Assembly: GCA_030063045.1 (NCBI GenBank)
Contig: JAQSEB010000038.1
Span: forward strand, 248,001-312,000
Length of the DNA stretch: 64,000 nucleotides
Source: Pratylenchus scribneri
Lineage: Eukaryota; Nematoda; Chromadorea; Rhabditida; Pratylenchidae
Reading direction: 5' to 3'
The notes beneath the pieces are model-generated. The model was not told the DNA's origin and did no database searches. It saw only the letters and a program-made list of their open reading frames with translations. Of the stretch, positions 26,310 to 38,599 are shown one piece after another. The position numbers and the translations under genes were made by a program. Numbering within the stretch: position 1 is the stretch's first letter; every line of letters begins with the position of its first letter.

Positions 26310-28080
26310 AAACGAAAAGAGGAAAATAATGTTTAAAGGGAATATGGCAAAAAATTTACATGATTTTTGAATAAAATTTAAATTTGTTTCCCAAATTCTA
26401 ATTTATTCATTCAAATCTTTTATAATTTTTTGAAAATTATTCGCATTTTTAATCATTCTCAATATTCACTCGTTTGATGCGAAATAATTCTTGATAATTA
26501 ATTCATCATTCATTTAAATATAATTTTGATTAATATTTTTGACTTTTAATTCATATTTTTCCATTTTGTTAAAAATAATTTCTCAACAATTTATTTTAAT
26601 AAATTTCAGAACCAGCGGGACAAGCTCCGCTAGTTCTGAAAAGTGGGAAGGAAGCGAATACATTAGGTGGTAGAAAAATTACTTTTCATGCTTTATAAAG
26701 GGATTCTAGTAAGGTTATATTCTAGATTAAAAATTCTTTGGCTATTTTTCTGAAAAATATTCAACTCGGGCACAAACAGCTGATTTCGGATTTCGGTCTG
26801 TTCTGATTTTATTTAAGCCTGTTCTGATTTGATTTCGGCCTATTTTGATTTTTATTTACCCTGTAAACCCTTGATTCCAAATCGGCTTTTATCGGCTAAC
26901 CGATGTGAAATAATAACCCAATGATTACAGATCGGCTGGCCGAATCTGAGTCGGCTAAATAACCAGATCGGTTACAATATATATATAATTACATTTGAAT
27001 TCAAATTTGCAATTCAGAGTCATTAAAATTTTTAATATTTTATTTTCATCATATTTATATCTGTAATTGGAATAGACAATAAAGAATTGAAACAATTTCA
27101 ATAAATTTTAGCTTTAGTCCTTCCTAAATAATTGCGTAAACCAACAACAAATTTTCCAAAAAGTAGAAAGATATTACCAAGAAAATGCCCAGAAGGGAAC
27201 AGGGCAATTTTTCAAAATTTTTTATATGGCCATGTTATAACTCAATTGACGCGGTCAACGGGCTGAATCTAATGAATCTATGTTATCCTATATCATTGTC
27301 TTTAATATTTTTAAAGATAAATCCTTTCAAATTTTTTGTTTTTCAATATACAATTCAAAATAAAAAAACAAATAAAAGTACATCTGGCAATTTTGAATTA
27401 AAATCATTTACAAATAAAAAATAATTATTCATTTTTTGATTAGCTAATTCTAAAACTTCTTTCGGAAAATTTAAATAAGGATTACTATTAAGAGGAAATT
27501 AAATGAAATTTGGTTTTGCCTTTTCATTGCCAATCTAAGTCAAATTTTTCGTTGCTTTATGGTGAGGGAATGCGAATTGAGCGATGGATATTCAATTTTT
27601 ACATACATTGTTTTAATCGTGCGAAGGGGAAAATGAACAATGAAATTAATATAATTGACAGCTGCTAAAAATTTTGTTGAAATTTTTTTATGAAAATATA
27701 TGAAAAAAATATGTTTACTATTTACCAGGTCCATTCCATTATCAATCATCATTTTTTTTATATCCTCTTTCAGTTCACCTATAACATCAAAACACAATTC
27801 AACAAAAATAAGTTTAACAATGGCCAAAATATATTGGCGAAAGGCGCTGCCATTTTTACATAAAAAAGAATGCGAAAATAGGACAACATTCAATCAAAAC
27901 AATCTAAAAATGGCCACAAAGCAAAACAATACAAAATTGCAAGGGGATGGAATATTTTGCACTTACTTTTTTTCAATTGACCATTTTTCTTCGTTGGATG
28001 AAGAAAGAATGGAATTCCAACCACTTTTATTGTTATTTGTGTGAGAGTGTTGTTTACATTTTCTTTTAAGAATGTTTATG
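26310..28080. other. Intergenic, no supportable gene
   Basis: AT-rich sequence. Around 26605-26640 is a small palindrome-like patch (AGAACCAGCGGGACAAG and CGCTAGTTCTG). At 26760-26980 are repeated words CTGATTTCGG and ATCGGCTAACCGAT, related to 13863-13905. The minus-strand frame at 27540-27893 (117 aa) and overlapping plus frame at 27700-28044 show no family features and no matching splice sites. Confidence 0.45.
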
Positions 28081-28465
28081 TTTTTAGCTCTTCCAGCCCT
28101 ATATAAATGGAGGCGATTGCCTGTTTGGTTAATCAATTTCCGTTATTATTTTTTTATTTAAACATTTTTCTAACATTTTAAAATCCAATTTTTCTAAATT
28201 CTTTCAAGTTTCAATTAATAATCCCTATAATTTCCAGCATTCTCTTTTTATCTACATTCGAAACTTTGAAATAAATCAACAATGCCCGAAGACCCTTAAA
28301 TCAAAGCCAAAACAGGTTCATTAGCATTTTTATGGATAATATTTAAAATAAAAATTAAATAATGCTTATATTTAAATTTTTTGTCAATTTTATAAATCAA
28401 TAAAATAAAATTCTTTTAATTAAACAAATAAAAAATCCTTTAATTATTAAAACCAAGTTTTCCAG

Positions 28466-28621
28466 CAGCCGAAGGCATCTTTATGCACGAAGACAACCGG
28501 CAAAATAAATGTGGATGTTGGTGTTGGCAAAGGCAATAGCGTTGGAGTAGAAGCCGAGAAAACGACGATTAAACCATGCAAAGTGCCAGATTGCCCGGCC
28601 AAAACACAAGGATTTAAGTGA
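28466..28621 (+). CDS. Possible terminal exon of a small gene, 51 aa
   Basis: A frame open from an acceptor (TTTTCCAG, 28458-28465) to TGA at 28621 encodes a Lys/Thr/Val-rich peptide with regular Cys spacing (TIKPCKVPDCPAKTQ). Codon content looks more protein-like than the surroundings. A TATA-like CTATATAAATGG lies at 28099-28110 and a candidate donor CAG|GTTCAT near 28316. But the ATG at 28282 is out of phase with this exon and meets TAA after five codons. The exon may belong to an unseen first exon or be a remnant. Confidence 0.25.
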   Translation, partial: QPKASLCTKTTGKINVDVGVGKGNSVGVEAEKTTIKPCKVPDCPAKTQGFK

Positions 28622-28635
28622 TCGGCCTTTTTTGA

Positions 28636-29450
28636 TTGGGAATTTGATGGCATTTATTAACATGGCAAAATGACACATATTGATGTCCAAATATTAATTC
28701 CATTTTATAAAATAATAAAATTTGATAAATTAATTATTCTCAATTCATATTTCCTCTTTTTAAAATATAATTCAAAAGTAATTTTTGCATTCAATTTAAA
28801 AAAGAGGAATGAAAATTCAAAGATTTCAAATCAAATATGTCATAGAATAGAAAATTGAAAATTGATGAAAAGAACCCCAAAAATGAAGATGAAATCAAAT
28901 TTAGATGATTTTTTAAATTTATTTTATTCCATTTAATCTTAGATCTGTTTTCATTTCGATCAATCTTTTTAAAATTTGATGAAATTATTCGCTACTTCAT
29001 TTTGAATATAATCAAATAAAAACGATTTTTTATCTTCATTTAATTTTTACGTTTAAATTCAGCCCATTTTTAGAAAGCGAAAATTCTATTTTTAAGATTG
29101 TGGAACTCCATCAGGAATTCAGAAATCACAATCATTTAATTTTATATTTAATTTTAGGAAATTTGTTATTGAATTGGATGGAATTTTTGCTTCCAATTCT
29201 TTCAATATTTTTGCTTGTTATTCTTCTTAAAAATTCCTATGGCCTAAACCTATGCCATCTAATGCCAAATCTCAATAAAGAAGACCACATTAAGGAGAGA
29301 CACCTCCTTATGAACCAATTGTGTTCAAATTCATTTAACTTTTGGAAATATAACAAATATATATTTAAAATAAAAATATGTCCGAAAAAGAAAATGTGAA
29401 AAAAATATAGAATTAAATACTTCATTTAGCAAAGAAAAATAACCGAGGAA
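28636..29450. other. Intergenic; parts duplicated at 37.6-38.25 kb
   Basis: GATGGCATTTATTAACATGG and following bases (28648-28700) match 37619-37680 in the same orientation. The block AGAAAGCGAAAATTC near 29072 is the inverted relative of TTTCGCTTTCAAAAAATTGG near 38213. No coding exon is supportable here; the ORF at 29100-29399 lacks family features. Confidence 0.4.
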
Positions 29451-29690
29451 AAGGAGGTACTTGTTAAGTTTACATAAATCCCTTTTTTGGAAAGTGCTTG
29501 GTCCCCTTATGGGTTATCAGGTTTAGGATTTGGGGTCATTCAGGGATATGTTAGGGATAGGATTAGGATGATGTAAAAATCATCTCAAATATCCAAACCT
29601 TAATCCTAATACCAAAGGGGGGACTCTTCACTTTTTCCTCACTTTTTCCAAGGTGACCCAAAAGGGTTGTAAACTTAACAAGTACAGAAA
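29450..29690. repeat. Foldback element, GTACTTGT family
   Basis: The ends GTACTTGTTAAGTTTACA and TGTAAACTTAACAAGTAC are exact complements. The interior has AAAGTGCTTGGTCCCC and, inverted, GGGGGGACTCTTCACTTTT. Flanks (GAAAAGGA on the left, GAAAAAGGA on the right) suggest an 8-9 bp duplication with one change. It lies immediately beyond the stop of gene C. Confidence 0.7.
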
Positions 29691-29696
29691 AAGGAA

Positions 29697-32600
29697 TCAA
29701 TGAAAACCGAAGAATGATTTTATGAAAGATAAAATTGTTTTATACATCGATTCATGATTCTCATTCAGTAATTGCTTTTCGCAGATTTCACTACGAACTT
29801 CTGACACAGCGTCAAAAAATAAATTCTCCTCTTCTTGTGGATTCTCTTTCGCCAATTTCTCTTTTGGACCGATTATTTCATTGAATTTTTTCATTGCTCC
29901 AGGCACAATTTTCAACAATTCCGAGACCATATAAGAGTGGAATATAGTTTGTCCAGATATAATTCTTTTCTCAAATACTTGTTTGATGCTATCCATTTGG
30001 CGTATTCCCACACAAAAAAAGCGAAAATGCAATTGAACGAGTAATTCATATTTCTTCTTCTCCTTTTCTTTTGCCGTCATATTCCCTTCTACTCCATTTT
30101 GACTAAAAAATAATTGTTATTTTTATCTTTAAGCAATGATTTACTCTCCGGCAAAAATATTACTTGACCAGGCTATTTATCGAGAACGGATTTATATTTT
30201 TATAAAATCCCTAAATTTGTCCATATAACAAAGTCAAATAATATTGATAAACTTTTTATCAATCAAAATATAGAAAAAAAATAATAAAATAAAATTTAAT
30301 TTTTAATTTAATTATTAAGACTAAATTAATATACATACGATATCCCAAAAATTTTTTTTTCATCAACAAAATTTCCCTAATAAAAATATTTTTCGAAAAA
30401 TTTTTCCCCTAAAATTATGAAAATTCCTTAAAATATTGAAAAAATTTTCGAAATATTGCAATTATTTTTATTAATAAAAGTGCAAAATAATGAAAAATAT
30501 TTCAAAAATTTTACTCCAATTCTTTGCGTGAAAAAATTTTATTTTTGATCTAATTTTAATTTAGAGAAAAATATTTTTTAAATAAGCGGTTTTTTATATA
30601 AAATTTTGAAAATATTTTGTTCGTCACACATTTCTGAAAATGTTGTTTTTAATAGAAATCGAACTTTTTTATAATACATACATAAATCAAAAAACTAAAA
30701 AAAATAATTTTTTATTTTTAAAAACAATAAAAAAATAATGGTACCTTAATATTTTCTGTAGAATATTCCTGCCTATATTATAGCAAATCACCTTCCATTC
30801 GTCATTTTCCGACACATGATGGAAATGGAAATCGCCGGATAGATCAAAATATTTTTTGGCCAAAAATTTGGCTATATGGACTTTTAGGTGATTAAACCAT
30901 TTTCGATAATTGTATTTAATGTCATTGTCGAATATGAAATTGAAAATTTTGTCATTTTTACTGATTGTTTCCAATTTGGTTCGCAATTTTTCATCTGGCA
31001 TCTATTAGTAATGAAAATTTAATATTTAAAAATAAACTTATAAAATAAATTTTTTTATGCCTTTGAAAACGGAAATTTCATATTTGAATATTTCTCTAAA
31101 TTATTTATTTATACGTACTATTTCTTTATATTAAAAAACAATTATATAAATGAAAAATTGTGAAAATTGCAATTTTCCTCAAATAGGGAAAAAAATTTTA
31201 AGCTTGAATCTGAATAAAATCGTAAAAAATCACTTTACATTTTCAATACTATTTTAATTTGTTGATTATTTTGAATTCGACAAAATTTATTAATCAATTT
31301 ACCCTTAACACATCACGGAAAAATTGGTTCATAGCGCCCAGACTCGAAATCAAGCAAATGATATACTATTCGACGCGACTTGACGTGCCAAGCTCGAATC
31401 TGCAAAAATTTTTACCCGGCAAGCACTTATGGCCAAGTTATGGCCAATTGAAAATCACAAAAGTGCTTGGTCCCCCCTATGGGTCGAAAAAGTTCAAAAT
31501 TTTTATTTGGACATATAATACCTCAATCGACGCTTCTCGACGAGCAGAATACGAATCTGCTATCGGTTTCGCATAAAATTGAAAAATAAAAAAGTTATAG
31601 CCGCGCAAAGGAAATACGGATTGGAACTGCTCCGGTGGGCATTTCAGAAGGGACTCCTACGTGTGCTCCGCCTTCGCTCCTCACGGCTCACTTAGCTCGC
31701 TAGCGCTCGCTAAGCTCGCCGCCGGACCGCTCCGCGGTCCGGGTCGTCGCTACGGTTACGCCACTCCGGAGTCCCTTCTTACATTACCTCCGCAGTTCCA
31801 ACACATTCCAGCGAGACAAAAATGGCCATAACTTTTTTATTTTTGAGTTTTTTTACGCGAAACCAATCACAGATTCGGAATCTGCTCTTCGAGGTTCGAG
31901 CCGCGTCGAATGAGCTATATAATATGGCCATGAAAAAAATTTAAAAATTTTCGACCCATAGGGGGGACCAAGCACTTTTATGGGAAAATGGTTTTTAATG
32001 GCCATAACTTGGCCAAAAGTCCTTGCCGGGTAAAAATTTTTGCAGATTCGAACTTGGCACGTCAAGACGCGTCGAATGGTATATCATTTGCATGATTTCG
32101 AATTTGGGCGCTATGAACCAATTTTACCCACATCACATACAAACCTTGCTAATTGCTCTCTTGTAATGACTATAAATTAACATTTTTCTAACTTCCAAAA
32201 TTTTTATATTTATTCTCAGTAAAATTTGCCACATCGTAGGTTTGAGATGATTTTCATAGCCTTCCCATCCTATCTTCACAATAATTTGCAACATAATTTC
32301 AGGTAATACTTCCAATAGTGCCCACAAATTTAAAATTTTTGGCAATTTTTCAGGGAAATATGGATCCTTTTGCAATTCCGCGTATTCTTCTTCTAATTTC
32401 CCATTCATCTTCGTTTCATTTGTCATTAAAATCACAAATTTCTTTTTTATATTGTTAAGAAAAAAATGATGTACATCCACATTGATATCACTGTTTTCCT
32501 AATAAAAAGATAATTAATGGATATTATTTAATGTAGCAAAAAAGAAAATGGCGAAAAGATTTTAACAATTTAAACCTTAAACTCATCGATAGATCTCTAC

Positions 32601-35274
32601 ATCGAGACAAATCGATTGATTATTCTGCTTTTATTCTGATTAACTTCTTATTTTAATTTTTTATAATTTTATAATTGTGATTTTTAATTCTGATTTTATA
32701 ATTGTGATTTTTAATTCTGATTTTATAATTCTGATTTCTAATTCTGATTTCAATTCTTATTTTTAATTTTGATTTTATTCTGATTTATAATTCTGATTTT
32801 TTAATTCTGATTTATAATTCTGATTTTTTAATTCTGATTTATAATTCTGATTTTTTAATTCTGATTTATAATTCTGATTTTTTAATTCTGATTTATAATT
32901 CTGATTTTTTAATTCTGATTAATTGCAATTTTATTCTTTAATTCTGATTTTTAATTCTTTTTAATTCAGATTTTATTTTGATTCTGATTTATAATTCTGA
33001 TTTTATAATTCTGATTTTATAATTCTGATTTTTTAATTCTGTTTTTATTCTGATTTATAATTCTGTTTTACTTTAAATTTTCTTATTTCCATTATTTTAA
33101 ATTTAAATCCTCTGCACTGTTTTAGGAATCGCATATTTACACCGTCCTTTGTCAATTTATGAATGGTCCTCGCGCGTTAAAAAAAACTGATTAAACCATC
33201 CTAAATCCTATGCAAAACAAATTTTAATTTGTTAGACCAATGTAGAATACAATCAACCGATAAATCTTGAAGAGCGATTTATTGATTGAATAATGGCTTA
33301 GAACCATTATAAAACATTAATCTTTTTGCAAATTTCAATGTTTTTTTGTCATTTTAAATATAAATATTTCCCAAAAATTACCTCAATTTCTGTAATGATC
33401 AAATTCACGAAAATTCGAATTACATCTTCATTAGCACATTTATTTTTGGTCAAAATCGCGTAGAATGGATGTTGCTTGACCATTTCCACTTTTGTTGTTG
33501 TCGCTGTACGGATTTCCGAAAAATGAATATTCTGCCTGTCATCCATAAAATATGCATAAATACAGTTAATGATGAATCCAAATTTGAACAAATGCTTTTG
33601 CCGGAGTCGCAATTCATTCGCATTTTTTTCTGCCCAAATTGATTCCAAATCATTTTGAATTTCATTTTGAATGTCCACCTAAAATAATACATTTATATAA
33701 AATCTATTTCAGCTTTTTGAAATATATTTTTTTATATAATTATATTTACTTTTTTTACATATACAATAAATTTTGTGATTTCATTACGCAATGAATTCCC
33801 CTCTCCATGGGAGGCATATTTGCCATCTTTTTAAAATTTTGCTCATTTTTTTATCCTCCAAGCAACAAAGCCACAAAATGCTCAATTTTTTTAGCATTTT
33901 ATCTATTTTACCCTATTTTATATTTTTGGCTAATTTTTCCTCTGAGTGAATTCATTTTTCATTAAAGCATAATATATTAAATTTTGCAGTAATTTTATTA
34001 TTGTACCCTCTACTGGAAATTTTACAATCCCAGAAATGACCATTCAGATTATGGGCATTTATTTTATTAATTTTCAACACAAATGAAATTGCGAATAAAT
34101 AATTTTCTAATCATTTTTTCCTATTTATTAATTTTTACTAAATATATTGCCGCCTAATTAAAATACTATTTGATTTTTTCCTCTATTTTTTACCAAAATC
34201 TTCCCATCTCTTTTATTAAGCTTTCACCTTGTTGATTACGTTCAATAATAGCAAGTGCAAAAGGAGGTAATTTGTGTTAGGGTATTTGATCTTTGTGAAG
34301 CTTTTCTTATCCTCCGGCTTAATTTCAATTTCTGCAGTCCCTGTCGCATTTTCTCTCTAAAATTAAATTTAATTTTAAGAGAATTTTATGTATAAATGCT
34401 GCATTTATTTGCCTGATAATTTGCATATGGCCGATAATCCCTAGCAAAATTGTGCATTTCCTCAAGGAAAGTCTTTTCATTAATAATGCCAATGTCTTTC
34501 AACGCCTCTTCCGGATTATCCACAATTGCTGGATGAGCAAACAATTTATGGGCGCGATCGGCCAACAAATCATATAATTCAAAAATGTTGGCCAATTTAG
34601 GATCTTTTAGTTGCACTGAATTTGGAATGTGAGAAGATTTTAATTATGAAATTATTTGTAAAATCAGCCGAATTTTCGATTACAAAAATGTCCAATGGGC
34701 TAAAACAAGGTGGGTATTAAAGGCCTATTCATTCCAGGCTCAGCACTATTAAAGACATTTTTGCGGTTAATATTGGAAATTGGCTAATTCCAGAATTAAC
34801 AACTTAAATATTGGGTTAGATAATTGTGAAAATTTCGGTTTCTAGGCAAAGTCAAGAATTTTAAATAAGCACAATTGATTCGAATGATCAATTTAGTTTA
34901 ATAAATTTTTCAAATCGGTATTAGAGCTTATATGCAAAAGTTAATAAAACCAAAACCGATTTAGGTTTGATCAACGGTTAGCTTTTTCGAAAGAAATTGG
35001 AATTTCATAAACTAAATCGACCATACCGTGTCGAATGAATACATTCTCGAGTTTATATAAAGTCTTGAACAAGGATTTCCAAAACTGCCTATATAACTTG
35101 GTTAATTCTAAAATCAATCAATTTCCAAAATATTAATTGCAAATACATATATTCCTCAAATCGCCGAGATGTCAAATTTATATGTATTTGTGCCTCAATT
35201 CTTATCTAACCTTCATTGCTTCCTGCATATCGAAAAAGTGAGCAGAAACATAAAATTGCCATCAGTATCGTCAT
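29697..35274 (-). CDS. Gene C of the secreted-protein family; open throughout, about 569 aa
   Basis: Seven exons on the minus strand: 35274-35211, 34615-34413, 34356-34228, 33678-33382, 32498-32145, 31001-30745 and 30102-29697. Exon lengths and phases join without a break to TGA at 29697. The N-terminus (MTILMAILCFCSLF) is a short hydrophobic leader, so secretion is inferred. The mature part is charged and helical, with segments shared by A and B: YDLLADRAHKLFAHP, ELRLRQKHLFKFGFI, KDPYFPEKLPK, DEKLRTKLE and FCVGIRQMDS. I recognise no domain, and the family may be nematode-specific. The intron after exon 2 begins GC rather than GT (CAG|GCAAAT), where gene A has GT. The intron before exon 6 holds an 812-bp foldback element and intron 1 an older one. 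It looks like the functional copy of the three. Confidence 0.75.
30121..30680. other. Intron 6 of gene C
   Basis: Very AT-rich intronic sequence between the exons ending at 30745 and starting at 30102; nothing else seen in it. Confidence 0.5.
31317..32128. mobile_element. Long foldback transposable element with 8-bp target duplication (copy 1)
   Basis: The 812-bp element starts GGAAAAATTGGTTCATAGCG and ends with the complement CGCTATGAACCAATTTTACC. It is flanked by a perfect 8-bp duplication CACATCAC (31309-31316 and 32129-32136). The arms are about 300 bp each and include GATATACTATTCGACGCG / CGCGTCGAATGGTATATC and AAAAGTGCTTGGTCCCCCC with its complement. The core (31620-31800) is GC-rich with TAGCTCGCTAGCGCTCGCTA and a GGACCGCTCCGCGGTCC palindrome. 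There is no transposase, so it is non-autonomous. 8-bp duplications with GG-starting ends resemble Merlin-type elements, but hAT is not excluded. It sits in an intron of gene C. A related element is at 41485-42267. Confidence 0.88.
32640..33067. repeat. AT-rich minisatellite (TTCTGATTT) in an intron of gene C
   Basis: Tandem units built from TTCTGATTTATAA and TTCTGATTTTTTAA, with a core period of about 25-27 bp, run through some 430 bp. They lie between the exons ending at 32498 and starting at 33382. The units are imperfect and vary in T-run length. Confidence 0.85.
34775..35126. repeat. Foldback element in intron 1 of gene C
   Basis: The arms begin GGAAATTGGCTAATTCCAGA and end AATCAATTTCC, with inner words TCGGTTTCTAGGCAAAG and complements. 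It is diverged but alignable to the intron 1 element of gene A (16264-16634) and sits at the same place between exons 1 and 2, next to TTAATATT. Confidence 0.7.
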
Positions 35275-35960
35275 TTTCTTTGAAAAGGCAAATTAATTAA
35301 ATAAAATATGGAAATTTGCAAAAAAATAGATGGAAGGGAGCCGCTTATTTTGTGTGGTGAAGACTTTGTTGGGTAACAGATAATAGTTGAGATTTGAGAA
35401 GATTGAATGATTGATTTGTCTTTCTAGAGGGGTAATCAAATAGGCTCTGGCATATTTTATTGGCCCAAATTTAGCAGGCACACTCGGCTGGCAATTTTAT
35501 CCAATATTTCGTTGGCATCAATGGTGGCAGAGACGAGATAGCATTGAGGAGACAGCTAATTTCGTATGTAAGAGAAAATTAGTCGTTTTGTCGATGTTTT
35601 CTTTTTCTCTGCCATTTCTTTCTCAGACAATTTTAAGTTAGAATAAAATTTAAATGTAAAATAATGGCCTCTCTTTTTTTGCTAAATTTGTTGCCCTCTT
35701 TTCTTGGATAAGGGCACCATAAATTTAATTTAAGAATGATCATAAAAGGTGTATGAATATTCAATTCAATCTATGGGTGATCTGAAAAGTGTACGCTTGA
35801 TCAATAAAAAAAATAAATTTGAGACTGGCAGCGAATTGTGATGATGGGGAAAATGGATGAATGAAATGATTATCCATTTAAATATTGCTGATGAGGGAAT
35901 ATGGGCGAGAAATAAAATGGCAAAAGGGAGCCTAGCTTGAGCCAAAATCGAATAGCATTC
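35275..35960 (-). promoter_or_regulatory. Upstream region of gene C, conserved with A and B
   Basis: Read on the minus strand, this region matches the 5' flanks of genes A and B. Shared words are CTTATCCAAGAAAAG, GGCCATTATTTTACAT and AGAAAGAAATGGCAGAG. The order of blocks is the same. It is a duplicated 5' flank presumably containing the promoter. The open frame at 35293-35481 is not separately supported. Confidence 0.55.
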
Positions 35961-35989
35961 CCCTTCTGCTTGCTAGAAGGGTGGGGTCG

Positions 35990-36690
35990 GTTCAGACTGC
36001 AAATATAAGTTTTTGACTTCTAATAAATCAGAAATCGGTTTTAGACCCTACAAACCTTATATAATTTTGTAGATCTCATTGAGACGCATCGATTGGTATA
36101 TAATCTGTATAGTTTTGGTCCAAAATTAAAGAGTTTTAAAACAAAAACATAAAAATAAGGTTTAAACTGTTTAACTCTATAACTTTTGAAACATTTTATA
36201 TACCATTCGATGCATATCGCTGAGATCTACAAAATGGTATATGGTTTGAATGGTCTAAAGAAAAAATGTTCATAAGATAAGTACTTTTTGTTCATAACGT
36301 AATAACTTGTTAATGCTTGATCCTAGACCATTAAATTATTTAGCATATTTGTAGAGCTCATTGAGACGCGTCGATTGATAAATAGTTTTTTAGGATTTGG
36401 ATCAAAACTAAACGAGTTATAAACCAAAAACCAAAATTGGTTTAAACGGTTTAACACTTTGAATTTTTGCCAAATCTCGACAAATTATACATCAATCAAC
36501 GCGTCTCGATGAGCTCTAAAAAATGGCTAAATGATTTTGGGGTCTGGAACCAAGCACAAAAAATTATACCCAAAAAACTGATTTATGGACAAAAAGTAAA
36601 TTTTATGGACAAAAAGTACTTATCTTATGGACAATAAAACCACTCCCTGGTCCAAGACCGGTTTCTTTATTAGAAGTCAGATCGGTTGCC
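35990..36690. repeat. Foldback element, CATTGAGACGCGTCG family
   Basis: The left end TTTGACTTCTAATAAATC and right end TTATTAGAAGTCAGATC are near-complements. Inner arms pair through CTCATTGAGACGCGTCGATTG and CAATCAACGCGTCTCGATGAG-type words. Related arm words (CGAATGGTATATAA, GAGCTCGTC) also occur in the elements at 31317, 41485 and 50290. No clear target duplication could be defined. Confidence 0.6.
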
Positions 36691-36699
36691 TGTTGCGTC

Positions 36700-37950
36700 C
36701 CCCAAGTGAAAATTCTTACAGTGAGAAATGTGAATTGAAATAAATTTTGCATCAATTTAACCAGCAATGGATCTAAATTTCTTTTTTTTGATAAAAGTCT
36801 GAAATTTGGTTTCAAGTCTTCATGATTTCAGCAATTGAACTGACTGAATAATCAAATTATAGAGCAGATAAAGTTTAAAATCAAAATTATATTAAAATAT
36901 TTATTTAAGATTGCCAAAAGCTCAACTGGCATTAATTGAAAAAAATCCATATTATCATGGATATAAAAAATATGATAATTTTCTTAAATTTTTTTCAAAA
37001 TATCATTTTTGCCGATTGTTCATCATCATCATTTATGAAATATTGATTATCAATTTCTTTGCCAATTCTTCCATTAGTTGTTCACATTATCCCAATAGTT
37101 GTAGAACCTTTTTCCACCAACCATTTTCCCCTAGTACCATCTTGTCGATCGGTCTTTCTTTCGCGAGTAAGTAAATGAGTATCAGGATATTTGTAATATT
37201 CCAGTTCCAGCTGTTCTACTCTTGTTTTATTTTCAATTTTGAAACACTCCGAAAAAATCCACATTTGCACTATTCAGGTAACGCCCATATTTGCACTATT
37301 CAGGTAACGCCCATATTTGCATACACGGCCCTTAGTCTATTCAGGTATCGACCCCGTACGGTTATTATTATATTATTAAAAAGTCTCTTTTTTGTATATT
37401 TTTGAGTATTGATAATAAATATCATTAAAAATATCACATTTTGGTTTTGAGTTTTGACCAATTATAAAATAAAGTTTCCAAAACCGTTATTCCATTGTTA
37501 ATTTTTTAAAATTATTAGTTATAAAATATTTTTAAACCTTTTCTTAGCTTTCAGCTCCATGTTTCCATTTTCAACAGAAGCCTCTTTGTTCATTGAACTT
37601 TTTTAATTGAATGGGGATCGATGGCATTTGTTAACATGGCAAAATGAGAAATATTGATATCGAATATAAATTTTAATTGTATAAATTGTTTCCATGTTAA
37701 ACAAAATGTCTAAATTCAATTTTATATTGCCCCGATTTATGATAAACATTTAATAAATAATAAAATATGATAAATTGATTATTATTTGCTTTCCTTTCCC
37801 AGTTACCACCCACCAATAAACTCCTTTTTGTTTTCGAATTGATTAGAACCAAAAATTTGTAAATAATCTCCCATAAGCAATGATTTGAAAGAATAATTTT
37901 GACTTGGTATCAGTCGTAATCGTAGCCTGATTGAAATGAGGTATTTTCCT
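36700..37950. other. Intergenic; short tandem TTTGCACTATTCAGGTAACG
   Basis: At 37265-37345, two tandem copies and a partial third of a 27-bp unit (TTTGCACTATTCAGGTAACG plus CCCATAT) occur. A relative is at 63088-63137. The minus-strand frame at 37082-37270 has no confirmable domain. The rest is AT-rich with no supportable gene; 37619-37680 duplicates 28648-28700. Confidence 0.45.
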
Positions 37951-37954
37951 ATTA

Positions 37955-38254
37955 TTGGGGGTGGGGAAGAATCATGGGAGGGAAGACCAATATGGGGGAG
38001 GGGGCAGCAGGGGATTTGACATTAATGGGGGGGGGGGGGGGGGGGGGAATGGTGTAGAAGAAGGAGAAAATGAAGAGGAAGATGAAGAAAATGATGAGGA
38101 AGATGATGAGGAGGATGAAGAAGATCATTATGAAGAAGAAGACTATGATGAAGAAGATGTGTTGATTCATCTCTTCCTCCTCACGATACAGTTTTCTTTC
38201 TTAAAAATGAAATTTTCGCTTTCAAAAAATTGGCTGATTTTAAATTTAATGTAG
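37955..38254 (+). other. Poly-G tract followed by an acidic GAA/GAT-rich repeat, possibly an open frame
   Basis: A run of about 19 G (38029-38047) is followed by 110 bp of purine-rich GAAGAGGAAGATGAAG-type sequence. The plus frame from 37955 reads a Gly-rich stretch, then about 45 mostly Glu/Asp residues, then a hydrophobic tail and stop. It may be only a microsatellite. No splice context or family supports a gene. Homopolymer length is also error-prone. Confidence 0.35.
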
Positions 38255-38292
38255 AGAAAAAATTATTTTATTTGATTATTGTAAATGAAATA

Positions 38293-38525
38293 AGCTCCGT
38301 TCCAAAATTATAGAATCACGTCTTTTTTGACCATATCTCGGTGTCAACTTATCCAAATGAATTGAAAATTTTATCATTTGTTCAATACCGATAAATATTA
38401 AGATTCTGAGAGTTTAAACTCATTTTATTAACTTTTGAATTTTCTATAAATTTTTTTCCAAAAAGTAGCTGTTCCATAAATATAGAATCAAAATTTTAAC
38501 GTTTGCGCTTATATAAAAAACGAAT
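38293..38525. repeat. Left terminal inverted repeat of the Tc1 element
   Basis: 233 bp, identical in complement to 39655-39887. Two direct transposase-site-like words lie at 38293-38318 and 38468-38491. Confidence 0.93.
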
Positions 38526-38599
38526 CACAATCAAATAAAAAAGAATAAAATAATGAAATATCAATACTTCGTAATATTTCCGTTCTTTTTGAGCACTTC

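Noticed and set aside
27540..28044. Overlapping 117-aa (-) and 114-aa (+) open frames
   Set aside because: Neither shows a domain, neighbouring exons or a conserved copy; the composition is that of AT-rich intergenic DNA.
37082..37270. Minus-strand frame with EQLELEYYKYP, faintly like the start of a homeodomain
   Set aside because: The similarity is limited to a few residues, the third helix is absent and there are no matching splice sites.
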